Source of the DNA: Rhyzopertha dominica
Taxonomy: Eukaryota; Arthropoda; Insecta; Coleoptera; Bostrichidae
Direction: 5' to 3'
NCBI GenBank assembly: GCA_025024175.1
Contig: QCXZ01000137.1
Span: 11,656,001 to 11,720,000, forward strand
DNA length: 64,000 nt
Positions 10,909-22,059 of this stretch are shown here, one piece after another; within the stretch, counting starts at the first letter, position 1, and each line of letters starts with the position of its first letter. The notes below the pieces were generated by a model that was given only the letters and a program-made list of their open reading frames with translations, searched no databases and was not told where the DNA came from. The translations under genes were made by a program, and so were the position numbers.

Positions 10909-12755
10909 CCGACAAATAATTATAACAACTGCATTGCACTGGCAGAAGGAAACTATTATCTATAATTTATTATTATATATTTATGATTTGTCCGAAACTA
11001 TATGTGAATGCGGAGACATTGGATCTGAATAATGAACTAAAAAACGAATGTTTATGTTTATTGGTCCAGGCTATACTCCAATGACTGAATATCATGTAAA
11101 TTCGTCTTTCTTTTCTCAGTATGTACAGTTTCGTATTTCGTGAGGATTGTCTTATTATTCTTACTGAATAACCAAGGCAGATATCATCGATTTTATTGAC
11201 AGTTCAGTGTGTGTATTACATTGTTATTATGTTTATGTTGCTGTCGCACAAAAAATTCTTAACCCTCCATCTGATGTTTCCTGCAAAAGTGGATTCCACA
11301 TTCTGCTTTGCCTCTCTTGGCAGGCAAACCCGAAGCGTATCTTATGACGTGTAGCATTATTCAGATATTACCCAGTTTTGCGTATAACACATGCCAGACA
11401 GAAGCACGATAATAAAATTGCTGTAAAGGGGCCGCAAGCTGGGGTGGTCCAAACCACCCTTACTATACGGAGAAGAGAGCAAGGGCACATGCAGGAATGT
11501 TTATATGAACCATTCATCCAGGCGAAGGGTCTGCGTATACAAACAAATATACTTTTATTTTGTTTATACTGTAGCTCGAACGTGCGTATATGTTTCCTTT
11601 TTTCCGCAGAGTGAGAACAATATTTGCTTTGCTTTTCCACGGCATTGTTAAACATGGAATATTGGCAGCTGAAGTGCACGTGCTTCGCTCTCAGATATTA
11701 AAAAAGGCCATCTCAAACGAAAACTAATTTCCGTACTCCTGGTGGTTGTGAGATTTGTGCAGCAAATATTTGAAGATACCTACCAAACAGGGTAATACTT
11801 CAATGAGTTGTAAACCGTATTACAAACGCGTGTACGCTACAATTGTCCTCTTTCTCTTCTCCTCCTATACTGCTTTCATTAATAGAAAGCAAAGTTCAGA
11901 GAGCGATGCATTGCGTCACGGTGCTTCCTTTTCGTTATATACCTGACAAGTGCGTCATGAAAAGCGTATGTCTTTCCATTGTGGGCTTCATACGGCTGAA
12001 GAAATGAACATTTGTATAAACTTCAAAAAGTGTTTGCATTGCTTTTGCATATTAGATGTGAGTGTACTACATCTTCAAGTTTAAGTATACAGCTTGAATT
12101 TTTTAGAGGTCATATTCATGCAGATTTAGCCCTTCTACTACATTTTCAGTGATTGTTAATTGCAAATGTCATCGTGTGATGCAAGATTCAGGTACCAGGT
12201 ATCAGGTTTCTCAGTAGCTTAATATTTAGTGTATTTAATAAATATTGTGTAATTTGTACACGAATCTACTAGCAGCATCTTATGGAGAAAGTGGGACAAA
12301 AAATGGGTTCAGCTTCGAACCTCTAATAAAACCGTAGTCGTCGCTAGTCATTTTACGCATGTAATTGTTACATTGGTGTAAACAAAGCCCAGCCTTACAT
12401 GGGGTGTTCTGCAACTCGAGATCCATAGTGACTATGCGTACTCCTGAGACCGAATATATCCCAAAATTAATAATCATTTGGTCGGTATTCATAAATTATC
12501 TATTGGAACTGTTACAGTTAATGAACTACATTGCTAAAAGGAAAACAAAGTAGTTTGAGTAAGCTGTTTTCGTCCTTATACCATTAAATAATAATTGTAA
12601 CTTCTAGGTGTTAGTGTGACAGTAGGTAGTAATGGTAATGGTCGTAATGCAAACATATGAAATCCAGCATGTCAGCATGATTTATGCTGCAAACGGTACA
12701 ATATCTAACTTGCATATTTCCAGTAATTATATGATACAGACTCTTTGGAAAGAGG
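10909..12755. other. Non-coding DNA, nothing assigned
   Basis: Segment 11370-11620 has frames open on both strands over the same bases, none with recognisable domains. I see no repeats of note. Confidence 0.45.
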
Positions 12756-12759
12756 TAAT

Positions 12760-13110
12760 CAAGTGGACGCTGTGTGTTCTCATGGCTTGAATCCTATCTT
12801 ACCCTTATCAATGGAGACCAAGCCGTTAACCCAAATGAAATGATTTAGGGCAGTCATGTGAGATCCCTATTATTTTTGTTGTTTATTACTAACATTGAGA
12901 CCGGCTTAAATAAACTAAATGCTCACTATTTGCGGACGATCTAAACATTTTTTTTAATTCAGCATAATAGCGACATTATCAAAGTGCAAAAAGGTCCTGA
13001 TGATGGTGTGATAGTAATGAAGTATATTACTATCATACCATGTTCGCTTGGCATCCGTAAAATTTGACGAATGTACTGTATTGTGCGTTGTATGACAATG
13101 CTAATTTAGA
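12760..13110 (+). pseudogene. LINE reverse transcriptase fragment (jockey-like)
   Basis: A plus-strand frame reads WLESYLT, then GSH-x2-SLLFLLFITNIETGL, which fits the RT block between palm motifs (QGS-x-L-x-PLLF-x-LF-x-NDI). After a frameshift the catalytic box FADDL appears at 12929-12943. Stops (for example the TAG before GSH) and frameshifts make it non-functional. Both ends fade into unassigned sequence, so this is a short relic of a different LINE copy from the one at 6.2-7.7 kb. Confidence 0.7.
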
Positions 13111-13127
13111 TGTAGACAAGTCGGATA

Positions 13128-13350
13128 TAGTACAGGGTGATCATTCCTGCTACGAGTTTTTGTTTAGACAGGTACAATAGTTAATTTTCACCTCGTTGTG
13201 GCAACACAAAAATGTCGTCCAATTTTTGCTAGGTCGATTATTCATTTTAAATGTTCTTAAAATATCCTCCAAGTAATACAAGCCCAATAACTTCAACGCT
13301 TCGCTGCAGTATGCGAATAATTAAATATACAGGGCATCTCACCTGAGAGT
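13128..13350 (+). repeat. Two transposon-end-like sites (TACAGGG...)
   Basis: TACAGGGTGATCATTCC near 13132 and TACAGGGCATCTCACC near 13330 both match the left-end consensus shared with other elements in this window and have the same orientation. I find no matching right ends nearby, so these are truncated elements. Confidence 0.4.
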
Positions 13351-13735
13351 TCCTAGCTGTCTTAATATTCAGTGTAAATCTGTCTGTAGGTAAACATTTT
13401 TTGGTCTTAGAATCCGCATAGACGCATACAGCGTTATTTCTAAAAAAGAATGAGAAAAAGAGANNGAAATAGATGAAGAAGGAATACCTTGGATAAAAAA
13501 CCTTTTGAAACTTGTATATGCGATCTTGGAAAGTCCTTATAAACCGTCTGCCGAATTTGCTTAAGGGGGGGGGGTTAACAAGAACTAATTATTTTTTCCA
13601 TCGAATTCATCAGNTCTCACAAGCTGTGGTGGTGATCGAAAGGAAAATGTTATTAACGCCATTGCANATATGCAAGAAGTTCGTCATAGAATCCTATTGG
13701 CAGTTTGATAGATCATATCTTAAATACTCACTTAT

Positions 13736-13817
13736 AATACCACAAGAGCTTCAAAATTATCGGGTATTTATGGTATTTATGGGAAATGCCAGATAATTTT
13801 GAAGCTCGTGTGGTATT
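13736..13817. repeat. 82-base near-perfect hairpin
   Basis: Arms starting AATACCACA(A/C)GAGCTTC and continuing through AAAATTATC pair for about 30 bases with few mismatches around a very short loop. Size and shape resemble an animal precursor-miRNA, but palindromic MITE ends give the same picture, and transposon relics flank it. Confidence 0.6.
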
Positions 13818-13822
13818 CGGGG

Positions 13823-14037
13823 GATTATTTTTCCGATTTTTCTCCAATTTTCACAATTGAATTCAACCTGTCAGTTTGACGTGTGGNTAATTTGACTGGA
13901 TCATGTTTTGTTTTTTATATATAGCAACTACCAGAGAAAATAATCAAAAAATTATCAGTATAATACCATGTAGGTTGTACCACGTGACGTCGAATGGTGC
14001 AATTCTATTGGTCGATATTTGGGTCGGAAAAATAATC
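13823..14037. repeat. Small inverted-repeat unit, perfect 14-base ends
   Basis: GATTATTTTTCCGA (13823-13836) and TCGGAAAAATAATC (14024-14037) are perfect reverse complements 187 bases apart. The unit directly abuts the Penelope-like fragment and could be a MITE or part of that element's terminal structure. Confidence 0.45.
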
Positions 14038-14124
14038 TTTAATATCAATAGTATACCCGTAGATTCTATTTTATCATGGCGTCGGTCTCAATAAATTACA
14101 AATCCTTTTCACTTTTCCCCAAGC

Positions 14125-14152
14125 TTTCGGAGGTGTTTGCCTCCTTCGTCAG
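14125..14152 (-). ncRNA. Hammerhead-like core (probably degenerate) in the Penelope-like 3' region
   Basis: The minus strand reads CTGACGA, one A, a perfect 5-bp stem GGAGG/CCTCC with a 6-base loop, then GAAA. This is the order of the hammerhead ribozyme core (CUGANGA, stem II, GAAA), and hammerhead motifs are established in Penelope-like terminal repeats. Against activity: the extra A before stem II is off-consensus, and I could not find a convincing stem III or cleavage triplet. Confidence 0.35.
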
Positions 14153-14414
14153 GGTCTAAAACCTTTTATTTAATTTATATAAAAACTACATGTAACACTT
14201 ACACTTCTAGTTGTGGATAATTAAGGGCGCTGAACAGGATCACAGGAACCAACCACAAAGTAACAGAAAACGAAGAAATTATTTGTAACATTAAGGGAAA
14301 TTACATCCAAAAATAATAATATAATTATGCCAAATTGTCAAAACATACAAATAATAGGTATAACTTGATCAATTTCGATGACATGAAGCATGCAAGCAGG
14401 CACAACGACGGTGA

Positions 14415-14627
14415 TTATCCAACACAAAAATTTTTAAAATGGAGTAAATAGGTGTAAATTTTTGATAAGTTGTTAATATCACTTCTTTTATTTATGCTAT
14501 TTGTTTGTTTATTAATATATACCATTTCCAGAAACAGTCGCTTTTTCAAATTTATTTCTTTATCTAAAATTGTGGGATCTTCAAAATTGAATGTACGATC
14601 CAAATCGAAACAATGATTAAAAATTAC
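14415..14627 (-). pseudogene. Penelope-like polyprotein C-terminal remnant
   Basis: Seventy codons read NHCFDLDRTFNFEDPTILD, then K-E, KRLFLEMVYI, NKQTNSINKRSD and NNLSKIYTYLL before a stop. This matches the conserved region behind the GIY-YIG endonuclease of Penelope-like elements (the R-x-x-LEM-x-I and N-x-D-x-x-NLS-x-I-Y pattern). An in-frame TGA at 14628-14630 closes the frame upstream, so only the tail is left. Family assignment rests on motif recall, not on a search. Confidence 0.7.
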
Positions 14628-14697
14628 TCATGATGATTTTCCATTTAAAACGTCTTTTATGTTCCGACGACCTGATAAAATAGAATCTACGAGTATA

Positions 14698-15000
14698 ATA
14701 ATTAACAACGGTCAATATTTTAAGTTATAATTAATCAATAGTTATCGTCATCAGTAGTAAAAAATTGCGTCTCTAATTAACCTTCGCACTGTCATTAATT
14801 TGCATGATTATTATAATTATGTTTTGGGTGGTCCATGTAAACAGACAAACACTATTTTTGCTCAGAATGAAAGCGACGTAAACTTATCATTTATGCAAAT
14901 ATTATAACCAATCTCATTCGAACGTTTAATTCTGTAGGGAAGACATCTAATGTATGCTATATTGTTGCCTTCACATTCTTACTAATACTATTCATTTTAT
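14698..15000. other. AT-rich non-coding DNA
   Basis: No feature seen. Confidence 0.5.
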
Positions 15001-15510
15001 CGGATCAACCCGGCAGTGTTAAGGGTTTGACTTCGTAATGGTCAATTTTCGGGACTCGTCGCAAAAAAGGCATTACCCCGTAATGAGCCCTAGCCCGGCT
15101 GTTTCAAAAATATGACCTAGGGGAGTCGGTATTAAGTATTGGGCCGGCGGAGCAAAGGGGCGATCAGGCCGCCGGGATAATGTATGTAAATCCACAATGT
15201 GCATCGAATTTATAAAGTGAATTGAATTTTTACGCCTTTCACGGAATTAGCCTGTTTCAGTCGTGTTCCCAGTTGGAAGACAAATTGGATTCCTGCATGG
15301 AAATTCAATGAAAATACAAATGAAAATATCGGCCGATGCTTGACTGAACAAAGCAGACGGATTAAACTCCGCAAATGAATTGGGATAGAGCGCTTCGCGG
15401 AAAAGCTGCGCCAGGCAATGATGTAATTTTAGGACCACCACTGAAATTTTTATTGGTGCGTCCGTTCTAAACAACTCGGACTGAACGGTGGAAAATCGCA
15501 TTAGTATTGA
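15000..15510. promoter_or_regulatory. GC-rich island 3, candidate conserved non-coding element
   Basis: An abrupt composition change with many CpG and GGCC-type words, for example GGGCCGGCGG near 15140. The minus-strand frame 15247-15501 (84 codons) lacks domains and is read as a chance opening in a GC-richer block. Confidence 0.35.
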
Positions 15511-16950
15511 TATGTATGTTTTTTAATTTAACACCACCAACCTTTGTAGCAATATTGTTCGAGTATTCGAGTAGATGCTGGTGATTTTATAAACCCACGT
15601 GTTATTTCTTGTGACAAGAGAGCATTTCAGATGACACGGTCTAATTAGTTTTTATATAGATGCTCCTATATAACAATGCTGATATACAGGTCACTTCCTT
15701 TAGGAAGTAGTTCCCATCAAGGCAACAGGTGGCTTTGTCATCATGTCAGTGTAATGCTAATAGATAGCAATGCCACATAGTTTTCTACTAACATCATACC
15801 AAGCCTTTGCTATATATGCTGTCTGCACTAGACCAAAACTAAAGTAAACACTGACGAGCTGTAATAACATCGAAACAGATTTGTCTGTAGTTGGTCAAGA
15901 ATTTGAGTGCTGATAAGTTTTGTCTAACAGGTCAGCTATGCGTAGCCGAGCTTTTGCTGTTATTAGGTTTCTCAGTGGTCGGCTATACTTTTTTCGTATG
16001 AATTAAATTCGACAGGTGCCACTAAACTTCACGCTGGGGGAGGGGGCGTATTTGACATCACGCTACAATAAATGCAAATAAATATAAAAGATGCCGATAA
16101 AATGTAGACGGAACATAGAATTTTTAGAATCTGCGTTTAATTACCTAAAACTTTCGTTAGGTACAACATTTTTTCACTGGTTGCCATGCTAACATCACTA
16201 CAAAGCAATATAGCCTCGAACCTTCTAAATGATTCAATGATAATAATGGTAAATCGGTACATAATTGTTTTCTCTAAATTTCTGTAGGGGGCGCCATTTG
16301 AAAAATTGCCATACTTTTCTCGATTGTTTGCTTTGTAGGCTAGTATGTAAGAAAAGGGGAGATAAAAACATGAGGCGAGTTTTCTCCTTCAATTCTGAAG
16401 AAAATCTAAACAAAAGACATGCTTTTTTAATTTGTTATGTACGCTACTATTTAAGAAAAATTGCGGTAAAAGCCTTAAGTTGATAGCTTTTTTCGTTTTG
16501 AAGTTTGCCAAAAAGTGTACAAATAACACATAACTGAGCAATTTTTCCAATAATAAATCAATTTAAGTTGCATTATCAACGACTAGTAAACTTATTAGCA
16601 AGATATTAATTTTCTTCAAGTTTAAAAATATATTTTTATTAACTAAAGTTAGTTATGTCATGTTCAGAACTTTACCATGTTAGTTTAGTTTAGGGTATGC
16701 TCTGTGCTTTTGCAAATGCATTTATTTTTAACAGTTTAACAATTATTATTCTGCTGACTTCTTTTCCTTTGTATCGACTTCTATTTTAAATTAAAAGTAT
16801 TCAGACGATAAACAATAAGATAATTTTAACTATTAAACATAAAATTTGGAGCTTGAATAAAAGCAATATCGTGTGAATAGATTATATGAGTCATGGGAAG
16901 TGCANGTTAAACTCAGCTGCAATTGAATAAGTTAGGAATTAGTTNCTGGG
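15511..16950. other. AT-rich non-coding DNA
   Basis: No supported features; the plus frame 16265-16483 is unremarkable. Confidence 0.45.
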
Positions 16951-16953
16951 TTA

Positions 16954-17130
16954 TGTGTGCTGTGTATACTATTTTCTTAAANACTTCAAACTGAGAACAG
17001 CTATCAATCTTGAGGTTTTGTCAATATCTTTGCTCAAACCAAAAGGCAAAATTACTTTTTTTAATTGTCNGTGTGCTGTGTGTATTATCTTTACAATAAC
17101 TTCAAAACAAGCAACCTCAGGCTTTTACCA
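16954..17130. repeat. Imperfect tandem duplication, about 116-base period
   Basis: GTGTGCTGTGT(A/G)TA...ACTTCAAA occurs at 16954 and again at 17071, with about 50 bases of recognisable similarity after each. N calls at 16945, 16982 and 17070 fall in or beside the copies, consistent with assembly ambiguity in a repeat. Confidence 0.5.
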
Positions 17131-18300
17131 GTTTTTCTTAAATAATAGCCCATAAAACAAAGTGAAAAAAGTATGTCGTCCTATCTAGTGTTCCTTTAGA
17201 AATGAAGGCAAAAATTAGTCTTTTACTTTTGTGGTTGTCTGTCGTCTCACATTTTCACCACTCTTTCTTACATTATTGAATACTGGAGGCCTCCATTGCA
17301 GTAACAAAAATTAACACAGAGTTTGATTTTTACCCATTTCTCCCATAACTGGAATCTGCAACTCATGCTTTGAAAGTCTAACGTCAAAAACCTAAACACT
17401 TATGAATTGTCATTTCAAAACCAATAGAAATTTCATTTGCTTTGCTATATACCTAATTCATAATATTTTTTTATAACCGGTGTTGAAACTTAACATAATT
17501 TGAATCCTTCTGATAGCAAGCAAACCATAATTGGAGCTAATATCCATTTCCGTAGGCAGGAAAGCGAATATATTATGGATTCATAAAAATTATACTATTA
17601 TCAGTATATCAGTGTATTAAATTTTTATTTATTGTAAGATACCAATGAGATTTTTAGCTTATTAAACATTGCCAAATACGAAATAAATTTTTTGTATGTA
17701 TCCAACAGCAAAGTTTTTTAATAAAACCTTGAATGTTTTCAGCGTCCGTACATAAATTAATTATTACGCTTTTTTATCAGGTTGGCACATTCTTCCTATA
17801 ACGTCCCGATTCCTTGGTAATTTGTTTATTTGCTTTGAAAATTTTGTTTATCGTTGTGGCATATATTTTTTTGGAGGTTCTGTCCTTTCATACCTTACAT
17901 TATATTAGTGACAGCGTCCTGAAGACGTATTTAACTAAAAGGTTTTTAAATTTTAACAGAATTACTTTGTCACTGCTACCTGAAGTTGACTAGTTCACAA
18001 TATTCAACAGATCGGATTTTCTTGGAGTTCAGCGCTAAAATTTACATTGCAGGTTCCTGAACTATAAGCAGTTCAAGCAGCCGAAATCCAATTCCACTTC
18101 TATATTGGTATAATGTGCAAAGCACTCAAGTAGCCATTATCAGTGTAGGTTAAAACACATAAAACTTTATAAGCAACATTTTAAAAGCACGACTACATCT
18201 CTAAAATGTATTCAGTTAAAGTGACATTATGTTGAGTGATAAAAAAGTTTTATTTGAAAATTGAAAGGTTTTATGTATTAGGCAAACAACCTATAAATAT
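17131..18300. other. AT-rich non-coding DNA
   Basis: Nothing supported. Confidence 0.5.
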
Positions 18301-18307
18301 ATATATG

Positions 18308-18960
18308 TTAGCACTCCGGGTCTAGTAGGCCCATGGCTTGGTTCACTGTCCTTCTACAACCCTTCTTGTCCTTAGTTTTCTCTCTCCAGTCCGTTATGCC
18401 AGCCTCTCTCATATCCTTCTTCACTTCTTCCTGCCACCTCGCCCTTGGTCTTCCACGCCTCTTTCTTGCACCAAACTTCTTTCCAATATTTTTCTCGGCA
18501 GCCTGTCTTGATTCATTCTCGTGACATGTCCCATCCATCTCATTCTGTGGCTCTTGCACAATGTTTGCCTCTCCATATAGATGTTCTAGTTCTTTGTTAG
18601 TTCGTCTTTGCCACACACCTACAACCCTTTTTCCACCATAAATTTTACGTAGTATCTTCCTTTCCCATATTTGTAATGCATTCTGATCTGCTTTCCCCAA
18701 TGTCCACACTTCACTTCCATACAACACTACAGGTCTAATTATAGTCTTATATAGTTGCTTCTTTAATTTTCTTGATGAATTTCTGCTATTGAGTATCGGT
18801 CTAAGTGCACAAATGCTTCGGTTACCCATCATCAATCTTCTCTGTATTTCACCCTGCATGCCAGGTGCTCTGCGGAATTCCGTTCCTAAGTATACACAGC
18901 AATCTGTTTCCTTAAACACATATTCTTTTCCTTTCACCTTTCAAAGTGTTCTGATTGTTA
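18308..18960 (-). pseudogene. LINE C-terminal fragment (RTE/craniofacial-type reverse transcriptase tail)
   Basis: A 209-codon minus-strand frame covers the RT thumb and C-terminal region: CVYLG, GNRSICALRPILNS, LYKTIIRPVVLYGSEVWTL, ERKILRKIYG, then GRPRARWQEEVKKDMREAGI, TDWREKT and a terminal MGLLDPEC. The stretch between about residues 128 and 155 (QEPQNEMDGTCHENE) is read out of register compared with the family, implying two compensating frameshifts. A TGA stops the frame just upstream, and family similarity ends near 18960 (5' truncation). The stop codon is followed almost at once by an AT dinucleotide tail (18296-18306), the expected 3' end. It is less decayed than the other LINE relics here. 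Confidence 0.88.
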
Positions 18961-19290
18961 TATTCCTTGTCAGTCCATGTCATAAATACCCCTGATAAAT
19001 CTGATGGAACCATCCAGCACAGTTCATGGTATGTACACCCTTTAAGCAATACTTTTTAAGACTGCCTTTGTTTTTCATGACAGAACTCTTGTAAAAAAGT
19101 AAAATGCATGGCTTTTCTCGACAATAGTCGAACCGAGTTACTAGGTAAACTGTCGCTGAACCACGATAAGCTCCAGCTTATTTATTGGTTACTCGTTCAC
19201 CGGCGCTTTCTATCTCCCGAGCGGAATAGAACAACAACAAAACATTTAATTCTGCATTGCAATGTCGAAGTTAGGTGCAGTGCAAGAAAT
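18961..19290. other. Non-coding DNA
   Basis: No supported feature. Confidence 0.45.
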
Positions 19291-19299
19291 ACGTAACAC

Positions 19300-19660
19300 A
19301 TAAATAACCCGTTGCAGACGTATCCTGTTCTTATTCTGGGAGATTGCTTGTATCCAGCCGGATCAAAAACAACAAAAGGCCCCACAGTCGCGATTCCTGG
19401 TGCTGATACCAGAGTTAAATTCCATTTTACCCCGACACGACGCTGTTCATAACGTGCAAGTAAGCTCTCCCGGCATTTAAATAAAAACTGACAGTCGCAT
19501 GATGTACGAGCAGTTCGTCACTGTGAGGCCGACTGTCAGTCCGCCCGCTCGGGGCTTGCGATCGCCGATATCATTAGTTATAATTCAATCCGGATAATCC
19601 GGCCGCGGACACACTTGATTGATATCTACCCTCGTTAAAAATTCGGTTGCTCCTCTGAAC
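19300..19660. promoter_or_regulatory. GC-rich island 4, candidate conserved non-coding element
   Basis: Holds the 13-base palindrome CCGGAT-A-ATCCGG at 19590-19602, followed at once by CCGCGG. There is no repeat similarity and no credible frame. Regulatory role is inference. Confidence 0.35.
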
Positions 19661-20370
19661 CATATGGGTAAGTGAACTTTCAGGTTAAACATCGTCCTTG
19701 AATGTGAAACAACCGCAAAAAATGATATTGAGACATTAAAATTTAGAATAGTTCCTATCCTACATTATAGAATGCGTTGTATAATTTTATCAGGGGGTTA
19801 CTTATTATAGTAATCAGCATGCAAGATAACATCAAACACAATGAAACACATTTAAGGAGAAGACTTGAATACTCTGACTTTTTCCTTGAACTACCACTGG
19901 ACCACACAATATTTTCTATTGACTGGGTCTTAAGTAAAAGACTTGGAGCTCTTCTCTCGAATGAGATATTTTCTCACTCCATAGAAGAAGTATGGAACCA
20001 AACCCCTTCATAAGGCTCATAGTGAAAAGGAAACAAAAAATTTTTGGCTCCTATAGTAGAAAAAGCTAACTTTGGTGAGTATAAAACAATGAGAAGCGTA
20101 ATAGCAATAATTATTTTACGACCGTCTAAAATACAGGCAAAATATCTTAATAGAATCTATTCTAAAAGTCGCTTCAACGATAGTAATTAATCTATGCAAC
20201 ATAGTTAGTAAAAGTAATTTATATAATGAGAATTATGTGCACCCCGGCCGCTAAATCAGGTTGGGTGTTTCCTCAATAACAGTATACATATAGAGTAATA
20301 GGAAATCTCCCAGCAAATGGCCTAATGGTGATCGGCTGGTAGCGTATATGTAAAATTACGTTAGAATTCA
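19661..20370. other. AT-rich non-coding DNA
   Basis: The plus frame 19777-20013 (78 codons) has no recognisable domain; no gene is claimed. Confidence 0.45.
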
Positions 20371-20376
20371 TGTAAT

Positions 20377-20462
20377 ACTCGCTGGATGTGGGCTCTAACT
20401 CGAATGCTCCGGTGGTGGTGTAATGGAACACTCAGGAGGTTCGAGTCCCGACCGCAGCGAGT
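20377..20462 (+). repeat. tRNA-derived pol III unit with rearranged middle
   Basis: An 8-base perfect acceptor-like stem joins ACTCGCTG (20377-20384) to CAGCGAGT (20455-20462). Box A TGGTGTAATGG (20416-20426), identical to that of typical tRNA-Gln, and a good box B GGTTCGAGTCC (20438-20448) are present. Only 11 bases separate the boxes, so the anticodon arm is missing, while extra sequence sits 5' of box A. This cannot be a working tRNA and fits a tRNA-derived SINE head. Confidence 0.5.
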
Positions 20463-20469
20463 TGGTTGT

Positions 20470-21930
20470 TCATTTGAACTTAGCCTGCTTTCGCGAAAAG
20501 ACCTACATATTACTTATAGTTAGTAATATAAGAGTAATGTCCTGCTGCAACGTCGACTTCAGAATCCCAAGTTAAGTATTTCCATAATTTTCCGTATATT
20601 GTGAGCTCATGCCTCTAAATGAAATATTTCCCCGGAAAATGCCAACAGGCCGTAATAACTCATATATCTGTTGAATTCCAAGCGGGAATTCTTCTAACAC
20701 TACTGTTAAAAATATTTGAGGGGGATTATCCCTGACCAGATTGGTATCTTTTCGGAGAGCGATGACATCATCAAAATTCAGATTTCCGGTGTTGACCATG
20801 ACGGATGGCGTTGCGAAAGTACTAGATAAAAGTACGTTTATGGCCTTAGTGCCACTGGATGGTACAAAATTAACCCCAAATGATTTTTATTGAAATAATT
20901 CGACTACGATAAACGTAGACTTGATTTTTTCCGTCTTTATTAAGAAGTATGTGAGCAGTGAGAGATTCTGATTAATTTATGTTACGTTAATTTGCTTCAT
21001 GTTAATTTAAACATTGGGTGATTCAGGTCAGTTCGTATATTGACGGCATAATGTTATCCTCAAGGTGTTAACGAAAAATCTTTGGTCATTAAAGCAAAAT
21101 TTGGAAATACAGGTACATTTTGGTGTCTTTTCAATCGCTCGAGAAATATTGTTGGACGACTCAGCTTAAGGGTTAGTTGTTGTCTGATTATCATTGAAGG
21201 GCGACTACTTAAATAAACTGTAAACGTCCATAGGTCAAAGTTTTCATTTGCTTTGAGTATATTATTTGCTTCTTTTCTACCGCTTTACCACACTTTGTGC
21301 AAGGAACGATTTATTTTATATCTTTTGTCCGTAATTAAGATAACAAAATGGGCCCTGTTGCACTATTTCTTTTTCTTGCCACCTGAACATTAATTACTAA
21401 CTTTTCATTAGTTTTGTCTCGTTCTAACTTATAATCAAAATCATATGCCAATTTTTCTCGTTCATACAAGATCATATCTATGGCAATGAGGTATGCAATC
21501 AGTTTGACCTTGCATAATATTAGAAATGTTTTAGAACTTAAGGTACTAGGTACTGACGCACTTGCTGTATCAAATTGTCTTATAAATTCATATTGCCTGT
21601 TGTATTACATAATATATTTAACATATTATTATTTTTTATTTGGCATCATTTTTAAATTTACAGTGTTGCAGCATTAGTCAAAATTATTTTTGAATGCGTT
21701 TAACTCTGCAAAAAAAGTTTGCGAATAGTAATTGAAATAATTGCCAATTTACTACGTTCATAAGGCGTACTAGCTATGGAAATTACATCAGGTTTCAACT
21801 CCCATCTATCGCCATCTAAAAGTTGAGTCGCGCCTAGTGCTGTCAACAGTGATCACCATATCCAGTTTGGCGGGTACAATAAATTTAGCAGGATATCAAA
21901 AAACAGGTTTTCATAAAAACTATCAAACCG
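20470..21930. other. AT-rich non-coding DNA
   Basis: The minus frame 20572-20799 is open but has no recognisable features. Nothing else supported. Confidence 0.45.
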
Positions 21931-21936
21931 TCGGTT

Positions 21937-22028
21937 AACCGGTTTAAATTAACCAGTTGACCGGTTTACCTTAACCGGTTAAACAACGTAAGACTGTTAA
22001 CCAGCTTAAATTGACCGGCTAACCAGTT
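21937..22028. promoter_or_regulatory. Array of AACCGGTT-type sites, 22-base period (Grainyhead/CP2-like)
   Basis: Perfect AACCGGTT sites lie at 21937 and 21973. Variants follow at 21951 (AACCAGTT), 21959 (GACCGGTT), 21999 (AACCAGCT), 22013 (GACCGGCT) and 22021 (AACCAGTT). Starts are spaced 14, 8, 14, 26, 14 and 8 bases, i.e. a degenerate 22-base repeat of paired sites, two DNA turns. AACCGGTT is the established Grainyhead/CP2 core. The array may be a homotypic enhancer or a decayed minisatellite. Confidence 0.5.
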
Positions 22029-22059
22029 CCAGTTTACCTCTTAATCGGTTTTATGCTGG

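Larger units (their letters stand above)
14052..14697 (-). mobile_element. Penelope-like retroelement, 3' terminal fragment
   Basis: The unit is bounded by 34-base inverted ends matching at 31 positions: 14052-14085 and 14664-14697, both beginning TATAC(C/T)CGTAGATTC. On the minus strand it encodes the C-terminal end of a Penelope-type polyprotein, followed by a roughly 360-base 3' region with a strong hairpin. Penelope-like elements are known to insert with truncated, partly inverted terminal copies, which would explain the inverted ends. Reverse transcriptase and the GIY-YIG core are missing. Confidence 0.75.

Noticed and set aside
14120..14152. Active hammerhead ribozyme
   Set aside because: Extra base at stem II and no stem III or cleavage site could be drawn; kept only as a hammerhead-like motif.
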